From the NCBI RefSeq assembly GCF_958298935.1, contig NC_084921.1, positions 43,867,001-43,931,000 on the forward strand: a DNA stretch of 64,000 bases, given 5' to 3'. This DNA is from Phragmites australis. Lineage: Eukaryota > Streptophyta > Magnoliopsida > Poales > Poaceae. Positions 47,048 through 60,300 of the stretch are shown piece by piece. A program made the position numbers and the translations under genes. Positions within the stretch are counted from its first letter, which is position 1. Every line of letters starts with the position of its first letter. The notes beneath the pieces are model-generated. The model was not told the DNA's origin. It searched no databases and worked only from the letters and a program-made list of their open reading frames with translations.

Positions 47048-48831
47048 GTTAAAAGTATGTGCATGCATGAAAATACTACTGTTTATCCTATAATTAAGTG
47101 AATGTGTTAAATATTGATAAATTCGTAAATAAATATTGATATGTCCAAAACTAGTGAATCCAAAAAATTTAGTCTTCTTTTATCATGCTGTGTGCAACAA
47201 AAAAACAGGCACGACGTAGGTGTGCCAATCAACCTAGTTAATGAGAAACACACCAGGATTAGATAATCTACTATCATATTTTCTCCATTTTGTTCTCTTC
47301 TTTATTCTTCTTTTCATTCACATGGTCTTTATTTTTTTTATCTCTAACTGTTTATTTTTGAAGGGAATCATAAAAAAATGATACAATCCCAAATAAAATG
47401 AATTTAAGAGAATCTTTATGTGAAAAAATGTGAAGAGAAATTGTTAGAATGCTGAAAGAAATGAGAATCCTTACAAATAAAACAGGACTCATGAAGAGAA
47501 ACGTTGGAGATGGTATTTGAAAAGGAAAGAAAAAACACGGAACTTGGATCTAACCGGACAGAGATATTTGGGTGGCGTCACAGGGGACAACCTGCTCGGA
47601 GTTGGGGACGAAGAGACGGCCTGCGGTGGAAAAGACGATTATTGCAGGGCCCGGCAAGGGGTCGTCCAACTGAGAACTCAATGGTGGAGCGGCGCAACAG
47701 CTTCTGTTTGACAGATGGAGGATAACAAGAGAAAGAATGGGCGTCGCAATAGAATGGGTGCTGACTGCTGAGGCACCGCTCCATCTTCCATGGTAGTCTG
47801 GTCTCTGTCTTCCCTGCCCAGGAGGAAGAACTGTTGTACTTTGGATGGATGTTGTCATGTTGGCCTGTGAACGGATGGAATCAAATGTGTGGCACAGATA
47901 ATCTTCGGAAATGGACACTTCTGTTTGCTTGAGCTCCTATCTGCTGTCAGAAATCAGAAGATAGAAGATTAAACAAATAAGATCGTTGAAAATTAGTTCC
48001 TGAAGAGGTCATAAATCTATTTTGAGGAAATAAACTAAAAGTTAAAAGTGATTTTTTTTAGAAATGATGTGCTAAGAAATTAAAATTTTATTAAAACAAC
48101 GGCTAAAATCCTAAAATAGTTTAAAAAAAAAATAAAAAACAGAAATCTAAACAAACAGATCATATGAACTACGTATATTGAGCTGAGATTTTGAAGTGAT
48201 ACGAGGGAAACATTACTATGTGCATACAGGAGATAGAAATGTTGGTGAGCTGCTTGAATTCGGCTCACGAGCTTATGTATGGGCACGAGCTCGGCTTCTT
48301 AGGGGTCGAGTTTGAATAGTTTGTGGATCTCGAGTTTTTTTTATAGTCATGTGTAGGCGCTGCAGGTGGAAATTTGTATAAGAATCACAATTTTGTTAGT
48401 TCAAAATTGTTCGGATAACTTTTATTTTTCTACAAGGAAGTTTGGGCTTTGTTCGACTTATTATGGCGAAGCCTGCATGATTGATTGGGAAGCAGCAGCC
48501 TACTGCAAAAGTAAGTGAAAGACCGTCTTTGGCTAACCTGAACGAGATTCCATTGTGCTTGTGGAAACACTAAAACAAGCACTAAAACAGACAAAACCAT
48601 TCCATGCTGACGATTGATTGATGAGTTACCTGTCCAATTACCTTCCCAAGCCATTTAATCATGTTTGCTCCTACGCCACCTTCAAACAATTTGGTTTCGC
48701 CGGCTTCAACATCTTTGTTCCTCTATTAACTGCCTGGCCTCTATTGTCAAATGGTGCCAACTATAATCAACACTGCCACATGCCGGACCTACCAGCACCA
48801 CTAATAGCCGATGCTATAAAACCTCATATTA
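47048..48831. other. Intergenic, no supported gene
   Basis: Overlapping frames at 47504-47918 on both strands have no family resemblance. The rest is AT-rich and unremarkable. Confidence 0.35.
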
Positions 48832-49141
48832 CAGGGGTTGTTGGGTTAGCGGTCAAAGAGAGTCAAATCAAATTTTAGTTGTGCCTTAAAAATTGGTTTC
48901 CATTTGATTTGAGATCAAAATTTGATCATGTCTCGAAAAAATTTGAATAGTCAAAAAAAAATTATAACGTTTCTAGGCAAATATCAGATGGCCAAATCAT
49001 TAACCAAAATTTTTGACCGACTAAATTTTGGCTTGATCTCAAACCAAACACCATTTTGACGGATAAAATTTGACGCTATCCTGATTTAGCCTCTAACCAA
49101 ATTTTGGCTTAGCCTGTTGGGGCCAAAAACCAAACAACCTC
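48832..49141. mobile_element. Tourist-like (PIF/Harbinger-type) MITE
   Basis: The left end GGGGTTGTTGGGTTAGCGGTC mirrors the right end, whose reverse complement reads GAGGTTGTTTGGTTTTTGGCC. TTA occurs on both sides (48829-48831 and 49142-49144), the usual three-base target duplication. The inside repeats AAATTTTGGCTT and TTTGACC words in both orientations. Confidence 0.6.
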
Positions 49142-49144
49142 TTA

Positions 49145-49675
49145 GTAATGATCCTTAGGACGCTAATACATAAAACTAAAGCCAAAAGCCATTTTAGACT
49201 TTCCAATCTGGAAGAGGAAAGGATTTGCGGGTGAGCACTAGATGGGAGTGCAAAGTTGTCCAAAAAATCATGCGCTTGTTACTATGAACCTAACTAGAGA
49301 ACCCCACACGCATTGTAGTTTTTTTTTTTATCATTTAGCTAGCTAACTTGCCAAATATAAAGAAATATTGATCTGGATTTAGCATAAGGTTTAGGATTAT
49401 GTTTAGAAGGGGGAGCGCCACTAGAACACCAAACTTAGAAGGATGGAGGGGTCAACGGTGGCATGCCGACGAGACTCAATAGTAGTAATGTTGCAAGGGC
49501 GTCGTCGACCGCTTCAACCCTAGCAACAACGACCGTGCATGGCGAGTTAGGCAAGGTGGGTGTGTGCGGTGGTGATGGAAAAGAGGGGATGAAATTGCAA
49601 TGTCAACTAGTGCGATGACAAAGGTGATACATGAAGAAGGATGGAGCAACGACATAGGCACGCTAAGGAAGGGGC
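49145..49675. other. Intergenic, no supported gene
   Basis: A minus frame at 49476-49694 is not recognisable. Nothing else was seen. Confidence 0.35.
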
Positions 49676-50450
49676 TGATGAGGATATCACTCATTTAAAT
49701 ATGTGCAACACTACTCCTCAATAGATATAAGGACAAATTACAAGAGCACGTGCACGGCAATAAAATCATCAGGTAAACTCATTCCTTATTATTCATATTT
49801 TTTTTATGGGTTGCTACTAAATTCTTGTGATGTTTTGTTGCTTAGAAATATTGAAGAAGCATCTCAAGCTTGTGTGGACGTCATCACTCGAAGGTCAAGT
49901 CTACTCGAACTCCAAGTGAAGTCCTAGTCGAATACCAAAGTTTACTCGAAATCTAGTTGGACTTGAGCTCGAGGTCAAGCCCCAAGATAGCATGTTAATA
50001 AAACGAGCATAAGTTTCGCATATGGAATCCAATTAATGTGTTGTTAGACTTGCTGAAAACCTTATGACGAGACATTTCCAATAGATGCAGTATCAATCAT
50101 AGATTCCTTATAGTTTAGTTAGAGTTGATACAATAAGTTGTTGCGTCACCGTTGTGGGCCTTGTCAGTTCTTGTAAGAGTGTTGAGGTTAGAGTCTAGGT
50201 TGTGTACGTCTCTTTCTATGGTTGTACAATCCTAGGTTGATCTCCTCACATCCCTCCTATATATATACAATAGTTGTTGTAGTTTAGGCTCAGATTTTAC
50301 TTGGGTTATTCTATTTTAGATAGTTTTACCGCTTGTTCAATTTGTGGAACCCCAACTCGAGTACTTCATTAGTAATTAACAATATTCAGACTACATCTAC
50401 CTGTTTTTACTTGTGTTCTCTATCCGCTTCTAGGGAAAACCTTTTTGCAG
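49676..50450 (+). repeat. Left LTR of a collapsed Ty3/gypsy element (3'-truncated)
   Basis: TGATGAGGATATCACTC at 49676 begins a 775-bp stretch that aligns in order with 52375-53137. Shared blocks are TGCAACACTACTCCT, CAATTACAAGA, GCATCTCAAGCTTG or GTATCTCAAGCTTG, CTATATATATACAATAG and TGTGTAACCC- or TGTGGAACCCC-like. The similarity stops near 50450, and about 15 bases later polyprotein sequence begins. So the LTR end, leader, gag and first part of pol are deleted. Confidence 0.7.
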
Positions 50451-50464
50451 GGCTTATATGTTGT

Positions 50465-50909
50465 TGAATTAGACTTTAAAGAAGTAATTGAACATTATAA
50501 AGAAGGGAAAATATGAAATAAATATGTGCTAAATAATTGTTTGCTCTATCGTGCTAACAAGTTATGTATTCTAGCTAGCTCTGTTCATCTTTTGTTGTTG
50601 TAAGAGACGCATAGAGGAGGATTGATGGCACATTTTGAAGCAAAGAAGACTGAAGATGTGTTGACCTTCCATTTCTTTTGGTTAAATATGAGACGCGATG
50701 TCAAATGCTACGTGTCATGCTGCACTACTTGCAATAAAGCTAAGTGTCGCTTAAATCCACATGATCTTTACATGTCTCTTCCTGTTCCTAGTGTATCATG
50801 GGAGGATATTTCTATGAATTTTATTTTATATTTACCTATGATAAAGAAGAAGTGGGATATCATATTTATAGTTGTGGATCGATTTTCTAAAATGATACAT
50901 TTTATACCT
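50465..50909 (+). pseudogene. Ty3/gypsy integrase fragment
   Basis: The reading begins LDFKEVIEHYKEGK and reaches the frame at 50622-50915 (HFEAKKTEDVLTFHFFW, then MRRDVKCYVSCCTTCNKAK). That is the CxxC half of the integrase zinc-binding domain. It continues SVSWEDISMNF and IFIVVDRFSKMIHFIPC, the start of the integrase core with its first catalytic Asp region (VVDRFSK). Stops occur upstream (for example before ETHRGG). It is cut off at 50910 by another LTR-like insertion. It is not functional. Confidence 0.88.
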
Positions 50910-52316
50910 TGTTGAAACATCTAGACCCTAATTCGTGTTTTGGTAATTAATAACAATACGTCTTTTATGGACTAACATGTTTGAATGAGTTATGAAAAGG
51001 TTAGTCACAGAGATGTTACGGAGCTAGAAGATGCATCAATAAAAAATATGAAAATAGCTAGCTCAAGGCGATTGTATAATTGTAGGGTATTTTGTTTTGC
51101 CAGTCAAAGGAGATTAGAGAAGAGAAATTGATCGGATTGATCGGATAAGTGTCGTACTATTAAGAGAGGTTGATGTACGTTTACTTGACATTCTATAGTG
51201 CCATAATTGCTCAAACTTACATTCCATATAGTGTGAGAATTTTAGTTTAAGAGAAACCAAGGAAAGACTGTCTTTGGGATGTTTATGAGCTATGGTGATC
51301 TGACCGCCGGAGAGGCTGGTCTGATCGTTGTATAAACTTGGTCGATGCTTAGTAGAACTCAGTCTCGGTCTGACCAAAGAGTGTGCCAGTCTGATCGACA
51401 AACAAACAAAGGGTTCGGACCCTCTAGTCTGGCTGGTGGTCTGATTGCCGATATGGCCAGTCTGATCGACCTGAGAATGGAGAGTTTTGGCACTTTGTTT
51501 CCTGCTCACGGTCTGACCGTGAGGGGTCGCGGTCTAACCGCCAGATGCGTGTCAGAGTTATCATTACGCCTTTTTTAGTCGTTGTATTTACGGCGGTCGG
51601 ATCACCGATTGAGCTGCGGTCTGCCCACCCAGTGCGCAAAGATGTTAAATCAATAGCAACAACCATATTCTTAAGTGCGGACTATAAATAAGAGTTTGGC
51701 TAGTTCAAAGAATGGCTCTAGCACTTCACTACAATTCATTAGAGCTCTTGCCTTACTCCTCTCCCTCTCTTGACTTAGTGGTTGTATTTTTGAGTGTGTG
51801 AGAGCATCTAGTGCATAACTTTGAAGAGTTTGAGCATTTGAGCACTAGTGATCTTTCAAGCAAGCGTCATTGACTTGTTATTCTTAGAGGTTATCGCCTC
51901 CTAAACGGCTTGGAGATTATTGCGTTCTTAAGCCCTTCAAAGAAGATTGTGAATGAGCCACATCGGTGATTGTGAGAGGCTTTGAGCATGCTTTGCCAGA
52001 GAGGCTAAATGCTACTCTAGTGGAATTGAGGTATTGAGTAGTTTTTATTCTATTCTGGTTTAAGATCAAGTTGCTCGGTATGAGCCATTTCTCATGTGAG
52101 AATTAGATACTTGATAGAGAAGTGGTTAGAAACTTGAACTCACCTCGACATGAATTAGGGGTGATCAGCAAATCACCGATACAATAGGATAAATTTTGTG
52201 TGTCGTCATTTGAGCAATTTACTGTCCTGTAATTTACTTTATGCAATTTATCTTTCTAAAATATAAACTGTTGTATGCAATTTATCTTACGTTTAACATT
52301 TTAGATTTAAAGCTAC
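50910..52316 (+). mobile_element. LTR-like insertion inside the gypsy remnant
   Basis: Directly after the integrase core the sequence changes to TGTTGAAACATCTAGACCC, then GTGTTTTGGTAATTAATAACA and GGACTAACATGTTTG. This is the same opening order as the LTRs at 5662-7320 (minus) and 34460. It contains repeated GGTCTGACCG(C/T) motifs (51295-51610). Near 51700-52000 there are phrases such as AGAGCATCTAGTGCAT and GGCTTGGAGATTATTGCG, typical of grass LTR 3' halves. Gypsy 3'-end-like sequence resumes after it. The exact right end is uncertain. Confidence 0.55.
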
Positions 52317-52374
52317 ACTTAGGAGAACAAGATTAGCTTGAGTCGAGGATGACTCCAATTCAAAAGGGGGAGGG

Positions 52375-53290
52375 TGATGATATCACTCCTTCAGATACAT
52401 GCAACACTACTCCTTAAGAGATACAATGACCAATTACAAGATCACATGCACGATAATTAAACTACTAGGTGAACTAGTTTCTTATGTCAAACTTTCTTGG
52501 ATGAGTTGTTACTAAATTCTTATGATGTTTTGTTGCTTAGGAATATAGAAGAAGTATCTCAAGCTTGTCCAAGCATCATGACTCGAATGTCAAGTCTACT
52601 CAGATTCCAAGTCAAACTCCAAAGTTTACTCGAAGCCTAATTGAACTTGAGCTTGAGGTTGAGTCCTAGAATACCACGTCAATAAAATAGGCATAACTTT
52701 CGTATACGAAGTCTAATTGAGATATTCTTAGACTTGATGGAAAGCTTATAATGAGATATTTCTAATAGATGTAGTATTGATCATAAATTCATTATAGTTT
52801 AGTCAAAGTTGATGAAATAAGGTGTTGCATCATCGTTGTGAACCTTGTTAGATCTTGCAAGCATGTCGGGGTCAGAATCCAGTTTGTGCACACCTCTTTC
52901 TACGGCTGCACACCCTAGGTTTATCTCCTCACGTACCTCTATATATATACAATAGATGTTGTAGTTTAAGCTCGTGTTTTGTTTAGATTATTCTGTTTTA
53001 GACAGTTTCATCGTTTGTTCGGTTTGTGTAACCCTAACTCGAGTACTTTATTAATAATTAGCAATGTTCAGATTGCATTTACCTATTCTTACTTATGTTC
53101 TCGATTCATTTGTAGAAAAAGCTTTTTTGGCAAGGTTAACCGTATCTTGGCACGGTTGATAATCACGGAGTAGTGGTGTACTAGTTGCGAGTGTTTTCGA
53201 TATGGTCTGATTGGAGCTTTTGGATCATCAACATCGAAATCTCACCAATCAACTTATTATATTACTTTCGAAAGATAGGACATACTCCCA
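52375..53290 (+). repeat. Right LTR of the collapsed Ty3/gypsy element
   Basis: TGATGATATCACTCCTTC at 52375 starts the second copy of the repeat at 49676-50450. It follows a GGGGGAGGG polypurine-like tract (52367-52374), as expected at the 3' end of the internal region. It continues beyond the truncated left copy with AGGTTAACCGTATCTTGGC. The right end is not fixed. The frame at 52979-53173 is not a gene. Confidence 0.7.
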
Positions 53291-53368
53291 TCAAGAACAT
53301 AGCTTGTTGATAGAGAGGAAGTAAGGACGAGGAGGAGAATAAAGAAAGAAAGATGTTGACCATATATT

Positions 53369-53580
53369 ACTCCTCTGGTCATAAATACTTATCGTCGTGA
53401 ACATAAATGGAGCACTTATCCTTTTAAATATTGAGATTTAAAACAGGAAAAAGACACATATTTATAGTATCGATCTAGAAAAAAATATTATTTTTCAATG
53501 TTACAATTTTACTATTATTCTAAATATATTATTAGAATTAAGTTAACAGTCAATGTTGCATTTTGGATACCACGTCCATA
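53369..53580. mobile_element. Possible truncated Stowaway-like MITE
   Basis: ACTCCTCTGGTCATAAATACTT has the Stowaway terminal consensus, but no convincing matching right end was found. Confidence 0.35.
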
Positions 53581-53587
53581 TTCATCT

Positions 53588-53842
53588 AAGGTCCTGTTTG
53601 GCATAGATAAAATTTATAGGTTTTTTCTTATAAAACTGTTTATCTAAAAAATTGCTTATAGCTTCCGAGAACAATAGTTAGTTTATGAACTTAGTCAGCT
53701 TATCAGCTTTTAGTGTATTTCATTAGAAAATACATTATCAGAAAAGCCATAAGCCATTAATTAATTTAACGTTTGTTTTAACTTATTAACTTATCAATTC
53801 TTTAAAATAGAAATTACTGATAAGCAGAAACAAACTGGGTCT
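53588..53842. mobile_element. MITE-like element (hAT-type ends)
   Basis: AGGTCCTGTTTGGCA at the left and the reverse complement of the right end (AGACCCAGTTTGTTT) match at most positions. The inside has the TTATCAGCTTTTA/TAAGCAGAAA words common in grass hAT MITEs. No clear 8-bp duplication was seen. It lies about 0.5 kb upstream of the HCNGP gene. Confidence 0.5.
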
Positions 53843-54355
53843 AAGAGAGAACCCAACACCAGATGCAAATGTGGCATTAATCCACCACGGTATACCAAGA
53901 TGCAAACTTCGAGAAACAGGGGTCTGGATTACGACGGTCTGGGCGGTTGGAACTAGGATTTCAAAATGCGTTGATAACTGCTTGATATTCACGGTTACCG
54001 ACCAATTTGCCGCGGTTCGTATTCAGAAATTGACCAATTTTCGGTTAAATTCAAATACAAAATTAAAAAAACATAAAAATTTGACGAAATTCAACCGATT
54101 TTTACAGAATTATACTAAATTACTGTTGAAAACCGCGAATATAGAAGAAATCGCTGGGGCTCGGTATTTGGTCTTGAATCGAATTTTGAAACTTTGGTTG
54201 GACCCCGGCGCTAGTTACCAAATAGCATTCTCGAGCTCGCGGAAACGCTATTTTGCTTCGTTCCCGAACTCTTCCGCCGCCTTCCTCGCGGTCGCGCCGT
54301 CGCCTCGCATCCTCCTCCTCAAATCCAACCTTTACCTCAAGCTCCCCTCCTCGGC

Positions 54356-57300
54356 ATGGCGTCCGACACCGAGGGCATCGCGGCCCTCTTCTCCATGTAC
54401 AACGACGACGAGGAAGAGGATGAGGACACCGACGAGCCCAACCTGCCTTCCTCGGCGCCGCCCGCCGCCACGGCGCCCGACCCTGCAGTACCCTCCTCGC
54501 CGCCGCTCCCTCAAGCCGGACGCGAGGACTCCAACCCTAGGCAGGAGCCCCCGTCCCCTCCCCTCTCCTCGGAGCCGGCCGGCCGCAAAACCCTAGCGAG
54601 CCCCAACCCTTCCCCGGCGCTTCCGCCGCTGCCCTCGCGCCGCTCATCCTCGCCTTTCGCGGTCTCGTCCCCCTCCCCGCTCCGGCCACCATCGTCCGCG
54701 CCGCCGGCCGACCTGCCACGCCCGCCGCGGCGTGGCGCGCTTGCCATCGTGGACTACGCGCACGATGAGATGGCCATGTCGCCCGAGCAGGAGGTAGAGC
54801 CAGTGAAGTATGTGTTTAGTAATTCTGCTCGGAATATGCTGGTTTTCTGAATTGATGTTGCTAGCTGCGGATTGGTTGCAGGATGGGGAGATCATGAACG
54901 GCGCACACGGATCCGGCTCAGATGTTCGGGCTGCTGAGGGTAAGTACCTATTTTGTCATGCTTATGTATTCTCTGCACTGTGTAATTTTCGATGTGACCA
55001 TGTCCTATGTTGGGTCTACATTGCCAAGTTAACAATACATATCAAATAAAAGTAGTCCCAGCCAGTTTACAGAAAATGTGTTATGTAAGGATTTGTGTTA
55101 AAGTTCTTGGTGTTTTGGTTATACTATCAGTTTACTTTCATGTGAAGAACATGGATAGTAGCCACATCGTGATACACTAGTGGCAGAAGGCCTAGCAGAA
55201 GCATGAAACACCGCCAGCAGAGTTACAAATCTGAATGTATGATGATGTCACCTTGATGCTTAATTCAACTAGTCATGTACTAAGCTTCCATCAACTAGCA
55301 GTTAATACAAGATCATGAGGTGAAACAATTAAATAGAATGTTTAAGTAAGCTGATTATGCCATTTCTTGATATGTTTGTTGTTCAATTGCAGTTACACTT
55401 TGCTCTATTTCATCCTGATGGGGTTAATGTTACACAATTGTGTGATTCGTCTTATGGTAGAAAGGATTGTAACCTCTTTTGTGGCATGCGAATGAAAGAA
55501 AAAAATACTGTATGAGAATGAACTAGATTTAGTTGACTGTTGGCTAGTTTTTTTTGCTACCACACCTTTGTTTTGATAAAATCTTACCGGCTTTTAGTTA
55601 GATGACACACCTCGTGCTGTTGTTCGAATGAATAATTTTTGTTAAGAAAATTTGTTGGTGCTCTTCTATGAACTTTCTGATGAGTGAAATTTTGATATGT
55701 TGATTTTACCCTTTGGCAGGTTTGATAACAAGCATGCTCTTAAGACCATCCCTTTTCCGAACAGAGACCATTAAGAGAGATTCTTATTTTCATGTGTTTG
55801 CTATGTTCTTTTTAATGTTAGTAACCTTGATAACAACTAAGTAGATTCTTTAAACTTGCCCGGAGACCTTTCCTAAGTCAAATGTAGAAAGCTGTGAGCG
55901 TTTGACACAGCATATAGTACATTGTAGGTATCAGGATGTTGTGAAATGGACTTCATTTTACTTGCATGCACATGCCGTATGCTCTCAAGAATTCTTATGA
56001 TCATTAGTTTGTACCAGAATTGGATGTGCAGCGAAGAATATGTGCATTTTCGATTCATTATTTTGTGCAGCCACCGGTGACATAGCTGTAATTCTTGATA
56101 TTTTTTATACTTAACTATACTTAATAAATTAATGCTTGATGTACATATTCCTGACCTCTGTAGAAAAGTGTGCGAAGGTGCTATTTTCTGTTTACCTGTT
56201 TGGGGCAATTTAGTCATTACAACTTCAAACATCCTTTTAATTACTAATAGAGCCCTTCCTTACTCTTCTAGGGAATCTTGAAGAACGTACTGTCTCAGGT
56301 ACTGTTCATATTATGACCCCAAATATTCAAGCAGAAATTCCTCAGCATCCCGATGCACCTGAGCAGAACCAAGTAGAGACAGATACAGCAATGGATGTGA
56401 CTGGAGCAGAAATTGAAGATGCCCTGATGGAGGAAACTCCTGATATTTCAACTAATGGTGAATCTGATGATCCGTTGAGTCGTTTCCTTCCTCCACCTGT
56501 TGCTAACAAATGCTCTGCGGCATTACAGGTTTTCTTTTGACCAAATAATCATCCCACCTATTGTTTCAGCGTAAACTACTTAGTCGCATTTTCATACAAA
56601 ATATCAGCTCCCTTTGGACCATCATGCTATTACGTTTGTCGAACTCCATTACCTACTTTTAAAAATGATGAAACCATTATGTTGGCCTGTTATGGTAAAG
56701 CACTGCTGAACAACCATATCATATATTTTCAGACGTGTTCCTACAACAAGGGTATTATTAAGAGTAGGCTATGCGATAGTCGATAGCTATGCTTCACCTG
56801 TTCTTATGCTTGATGTTACTTCATTTTTATGTATACCCTACATTCAATCATGCATATTTGTCCATGCAGTTGGACTTGCCTATTTATAACTATTTCTTCT
56901 AAAACTTTTGATAGTGTCGAAGGTGTTAGATATATATATTGCTATGTGTAATATTCTCAAACTATAAGGGGTTTCTTGCGTATTGTCACTTGTACATGTG
57001 TATATATACTAGCCCAGGGTCTCTAGGGAATACAAGTTGCTATTACTAACATGTTATATATAGCCAAAATTTAGGGTTAGGGTTCCTCTTCTCCTTGCGT
57101 GTTGCAACTTCATGCGTCTATCCTTTCTGACTACCGTTCATCTACAATAATTGTCAGATTCGTCTTCCCCCACCACCTTTGGTTCCGTTGCCCATCTCTC
57201 CCCTCCGAATCCGTTTGGATCCGGCCGTCGTCGAGTGTCTGCCTGCCTCTTCTCAGTTGGATCTCGTCACCCTCGTCGGGAGGACGGAGGTGCTCGGGCG

Positions 57301-60300
57301 GGACGCCGTTCCTCGCGCCGGGCCATCGCTTCCCGCTCGCCTCATCGGATTGGCCGGATCTGCCACGCGCCAGCCTTTTCGTCACCCCTGTTTTGATCTG
57401 CGTCGCCGGCCTTGGCGCCTCTGCTCGGAGTTGCCGTCCGCCGCTCATCGCAGCCGTCGATCTGCCCTTGGCCTCGAACAACGCGCTTGGCCGTCCGCGC
57501 ACCTGGTCGTCCGCTCGCTGGCTGGCTCTTTGCCGGCCTCCTTTGCTGGTGGCCTCCCGTCGGCTACCTCCTCACCGCCGCCTCTCGGTTATGTTTGGGC
57601 AACTCTGAAACAGAGCCGACCTTTGTAACACAGCCCGAGTCGGAAAAAAAAAAAGCAAAAAAGGCAATTTTTTTGCTGCATTCGCCGCTTTCTTTGCGCT
57701 CTCGTCGTCGCTTGTCACTTTTCATTGTGCTCTCGTCGTCAACCACCAATTCTCCTTTGCGCTCTCGCCATCGTTCGTCACCTCTTCAGGATGTCGTCGA
57801 GCACCGTTTCAGTTCCTCGGTGCTCGGTGATCTTTGATGTTGCCAACTACTGGGACTTCACGCAGCACATGCACGTCCATATGAGCAGGCTTCGTCTTTG
57901 GGGTGTTCTCTGTGGTGACGTTCCTTGTCCGCCTTCCCTTGAGCTTCCGACAGCTTGTGCAGCCGACTGTCGACATAGGTGACAAAGTAGCTTTTGATGT
58001 CGCCACCGCTGCCTATGAGAAGGCTGTCTTCGCCTATCAGGAAGCTTTGGAGCTGTACTGTGATCGGTTGTCTGATGTGCTCAGTGGATGGTTGATGATG
58101 CTCGTGCAACATCTATTGATGATGCTCGTCCAACATCTATTCTGATTGCTAGTGTGGAGCACATGTTTTCTTCTGAGATTGTTGAGTTCTCTACTGCCTT
58201 TTAGATGTGACTCATCTTCGTCAGACCTATGAGCTGTCTGGGGATGCTCTTTATCTGTCTGTTGTTCGCTAGGAGCAATCTCTTCAGCAAGGTGATGCCA
58301 CAGTTGATGCATTTCATGCTCAGATATCGGATGCGTGGCGTCAGTTGGACTCTCTTTCTGTTGCTGGGTGCAACTCTTGTCAGTGTTGCTTGGATCTGCG
58401 TGCTGAACGTGACTTTCGATGCCTCTACAAGTTCCCGACTCGCCTTTGTCCGGAATTCGAGCAGCGCCGAGCTCAGCTGCTTGCTTGACACCCTTGTGTC
58501 ACGCTTGTTGAGGCTCTTACGTAGCTGCGCTCAGAGGAGACTCGTCTGCGTGGTTCTGGATTGCTGCTACTTCTTTCAGTGTTGGTTGTTCGTCCGTTTG
58601 TTGCACCTACATCTTCGACTACACCATCATCTCCTCCTCGTGTGACTCCTTCACTTGCGGCCTCTTCAGGTGGTGTTGGTCACCCTCGCTGTGCCTACTG
58701 TAGCAAGGATGACCATGTTAAGGCAAACTGCTACCAGAAGAAGAAGCGTCTTTGACGTTTCTTTGGTGCTTCTACCTCGACTACCTCCTCGTTGCGCCTA
58801 CTTCAGCAAGGAAGATCATGTTGAGGCGAACTGCTACCAGAAGAAGAAGCATCTTTGATGTTTCTCTGGTGCTTCTATCTCGACTACCTCCTTGACTATC
58901 TCTTCGACTGACACTCAGTAGGAGATTGTGACGCTGCTTCGTCGCCTGGTTGCTACCTCTGGCTCTGTACTGACATGTTTTGTTGGTTCTGCTTCTCTCT
59001 TTTCCGTCATTGAGAGACCACCTTCTACATAGTTAGGTATTTCTCCTTGGATTCTTGATTCAAGAGTATCTTTTCATATGCCTTCTGATTCTTCCAGTCT
59101 GTCTTCGCTTCATCCTCTTATTTCTCCTATTCATGTCGTTACTGCTGATGTTACTTCTCTTTCTATTGCTGGTCAGGGCACCCTTAACACTTCTTTTAGT
59201 ATTCCTTCTGTTGCTCATGTTTCCTATTGCTCATGTTCCCTAACTCACCATGCAGCTCATGCCCACTGGTCAGCTTAATGATCATGATTGTCATGTTATC
59301 CTTGATTCTGACTTTTGCTATATTCAGGATCATCGCACCTGTGCTTTGGTTGGTACTGGCCCTCGATGCCATGATTCTCAGCGTCTATTGGAGCTTGACT
59401 GGTTTCATCTTCCTTCCGTTGCTGTCGTCGGTCTTTCTGCTTCCTTCACTACAGGCTCTTTCCAGCAGCGGCATCATCATCTTGGTCATGTTTGCGGGTT
59501 GCACCTATCTTCATTAGTTCGTTGTGTTCTTTTAGGGTTTGTCTCAGGAGATGCCCTTAGATTGTTAGGGTTGTCAAGCTTGGTAAACGGGTTCAACTTC
59601 CTTATCCTTACAATGGGTTAGTGTCTCAATGTCCTTTTAATATTGTTCACTCAGATGTATGGGGTCCGGCTCCTTTCGTTTCGAAAGGGGGTCATAGCTA
59701 CTATATTATGTTTACAGATGATTTCTCTTGCCACACTTGGATTTATTTCATACATTCTCGTAGCGAGGTGTTATCTATATATAAGCGCTTTACCACTATG
59801 ATTCGCACTCAGCACCTATTTGTGTTTTTTGTGCTAACTCTGCTGGCGAATTTCTTTCAGTGCACCTTCGTTCCTTTCTTGCTGAATAGGGTACGTTATC
59901 TCAGTTCTCCTGTCTTGGAGCTCATGCTCAGAATAGTGTTGCTGAGCGGTAGCATCATTTCCTTAAGGCAGCTCGTGCGTTTATAATTGCCTCTTCTGTT
60001 CCACCTCATTTTTGGGCTGAGGCGGTCTCCACTGTCACATACTTGGTCAATATCCAATTCTCTTCTGCTCTCAAAGGAGGGATTCTTTTTGAGCGTCTAT
60101 GCGGATGCCTTCCTGACTACTCCTCGCTTTGTCTTTTTGAATGTGTTTGTTACGTTCTTCTCGCCCCCTGTGAACGTATCAAACTGATCGCTCAATCTGT
60201 TAAGTGTCTTTCTTGGTTACAGTGCTAAGCATAAGGGTCATAGGTGTTGGGATCCTGTTGCTCACCGGATGCGTATTTCTCGTTATGTTACTTTTGATGA

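Noticed and set aside
53871..54596. 241-codon + strand frame overlapping the HCNGP-family start
   Set aside because: The frame at 54356 carries the conserved HCNGP N-terminal motifs; this one reads the same exon out of frame and extends through the promoter.
57099..57837. Several 120-170 codon frames on both strands
   Set aside because: They fall in the GC-rich leader of the intronic copia element; the residues are low-complexity Arg/Ser/Pro without family resemblance.
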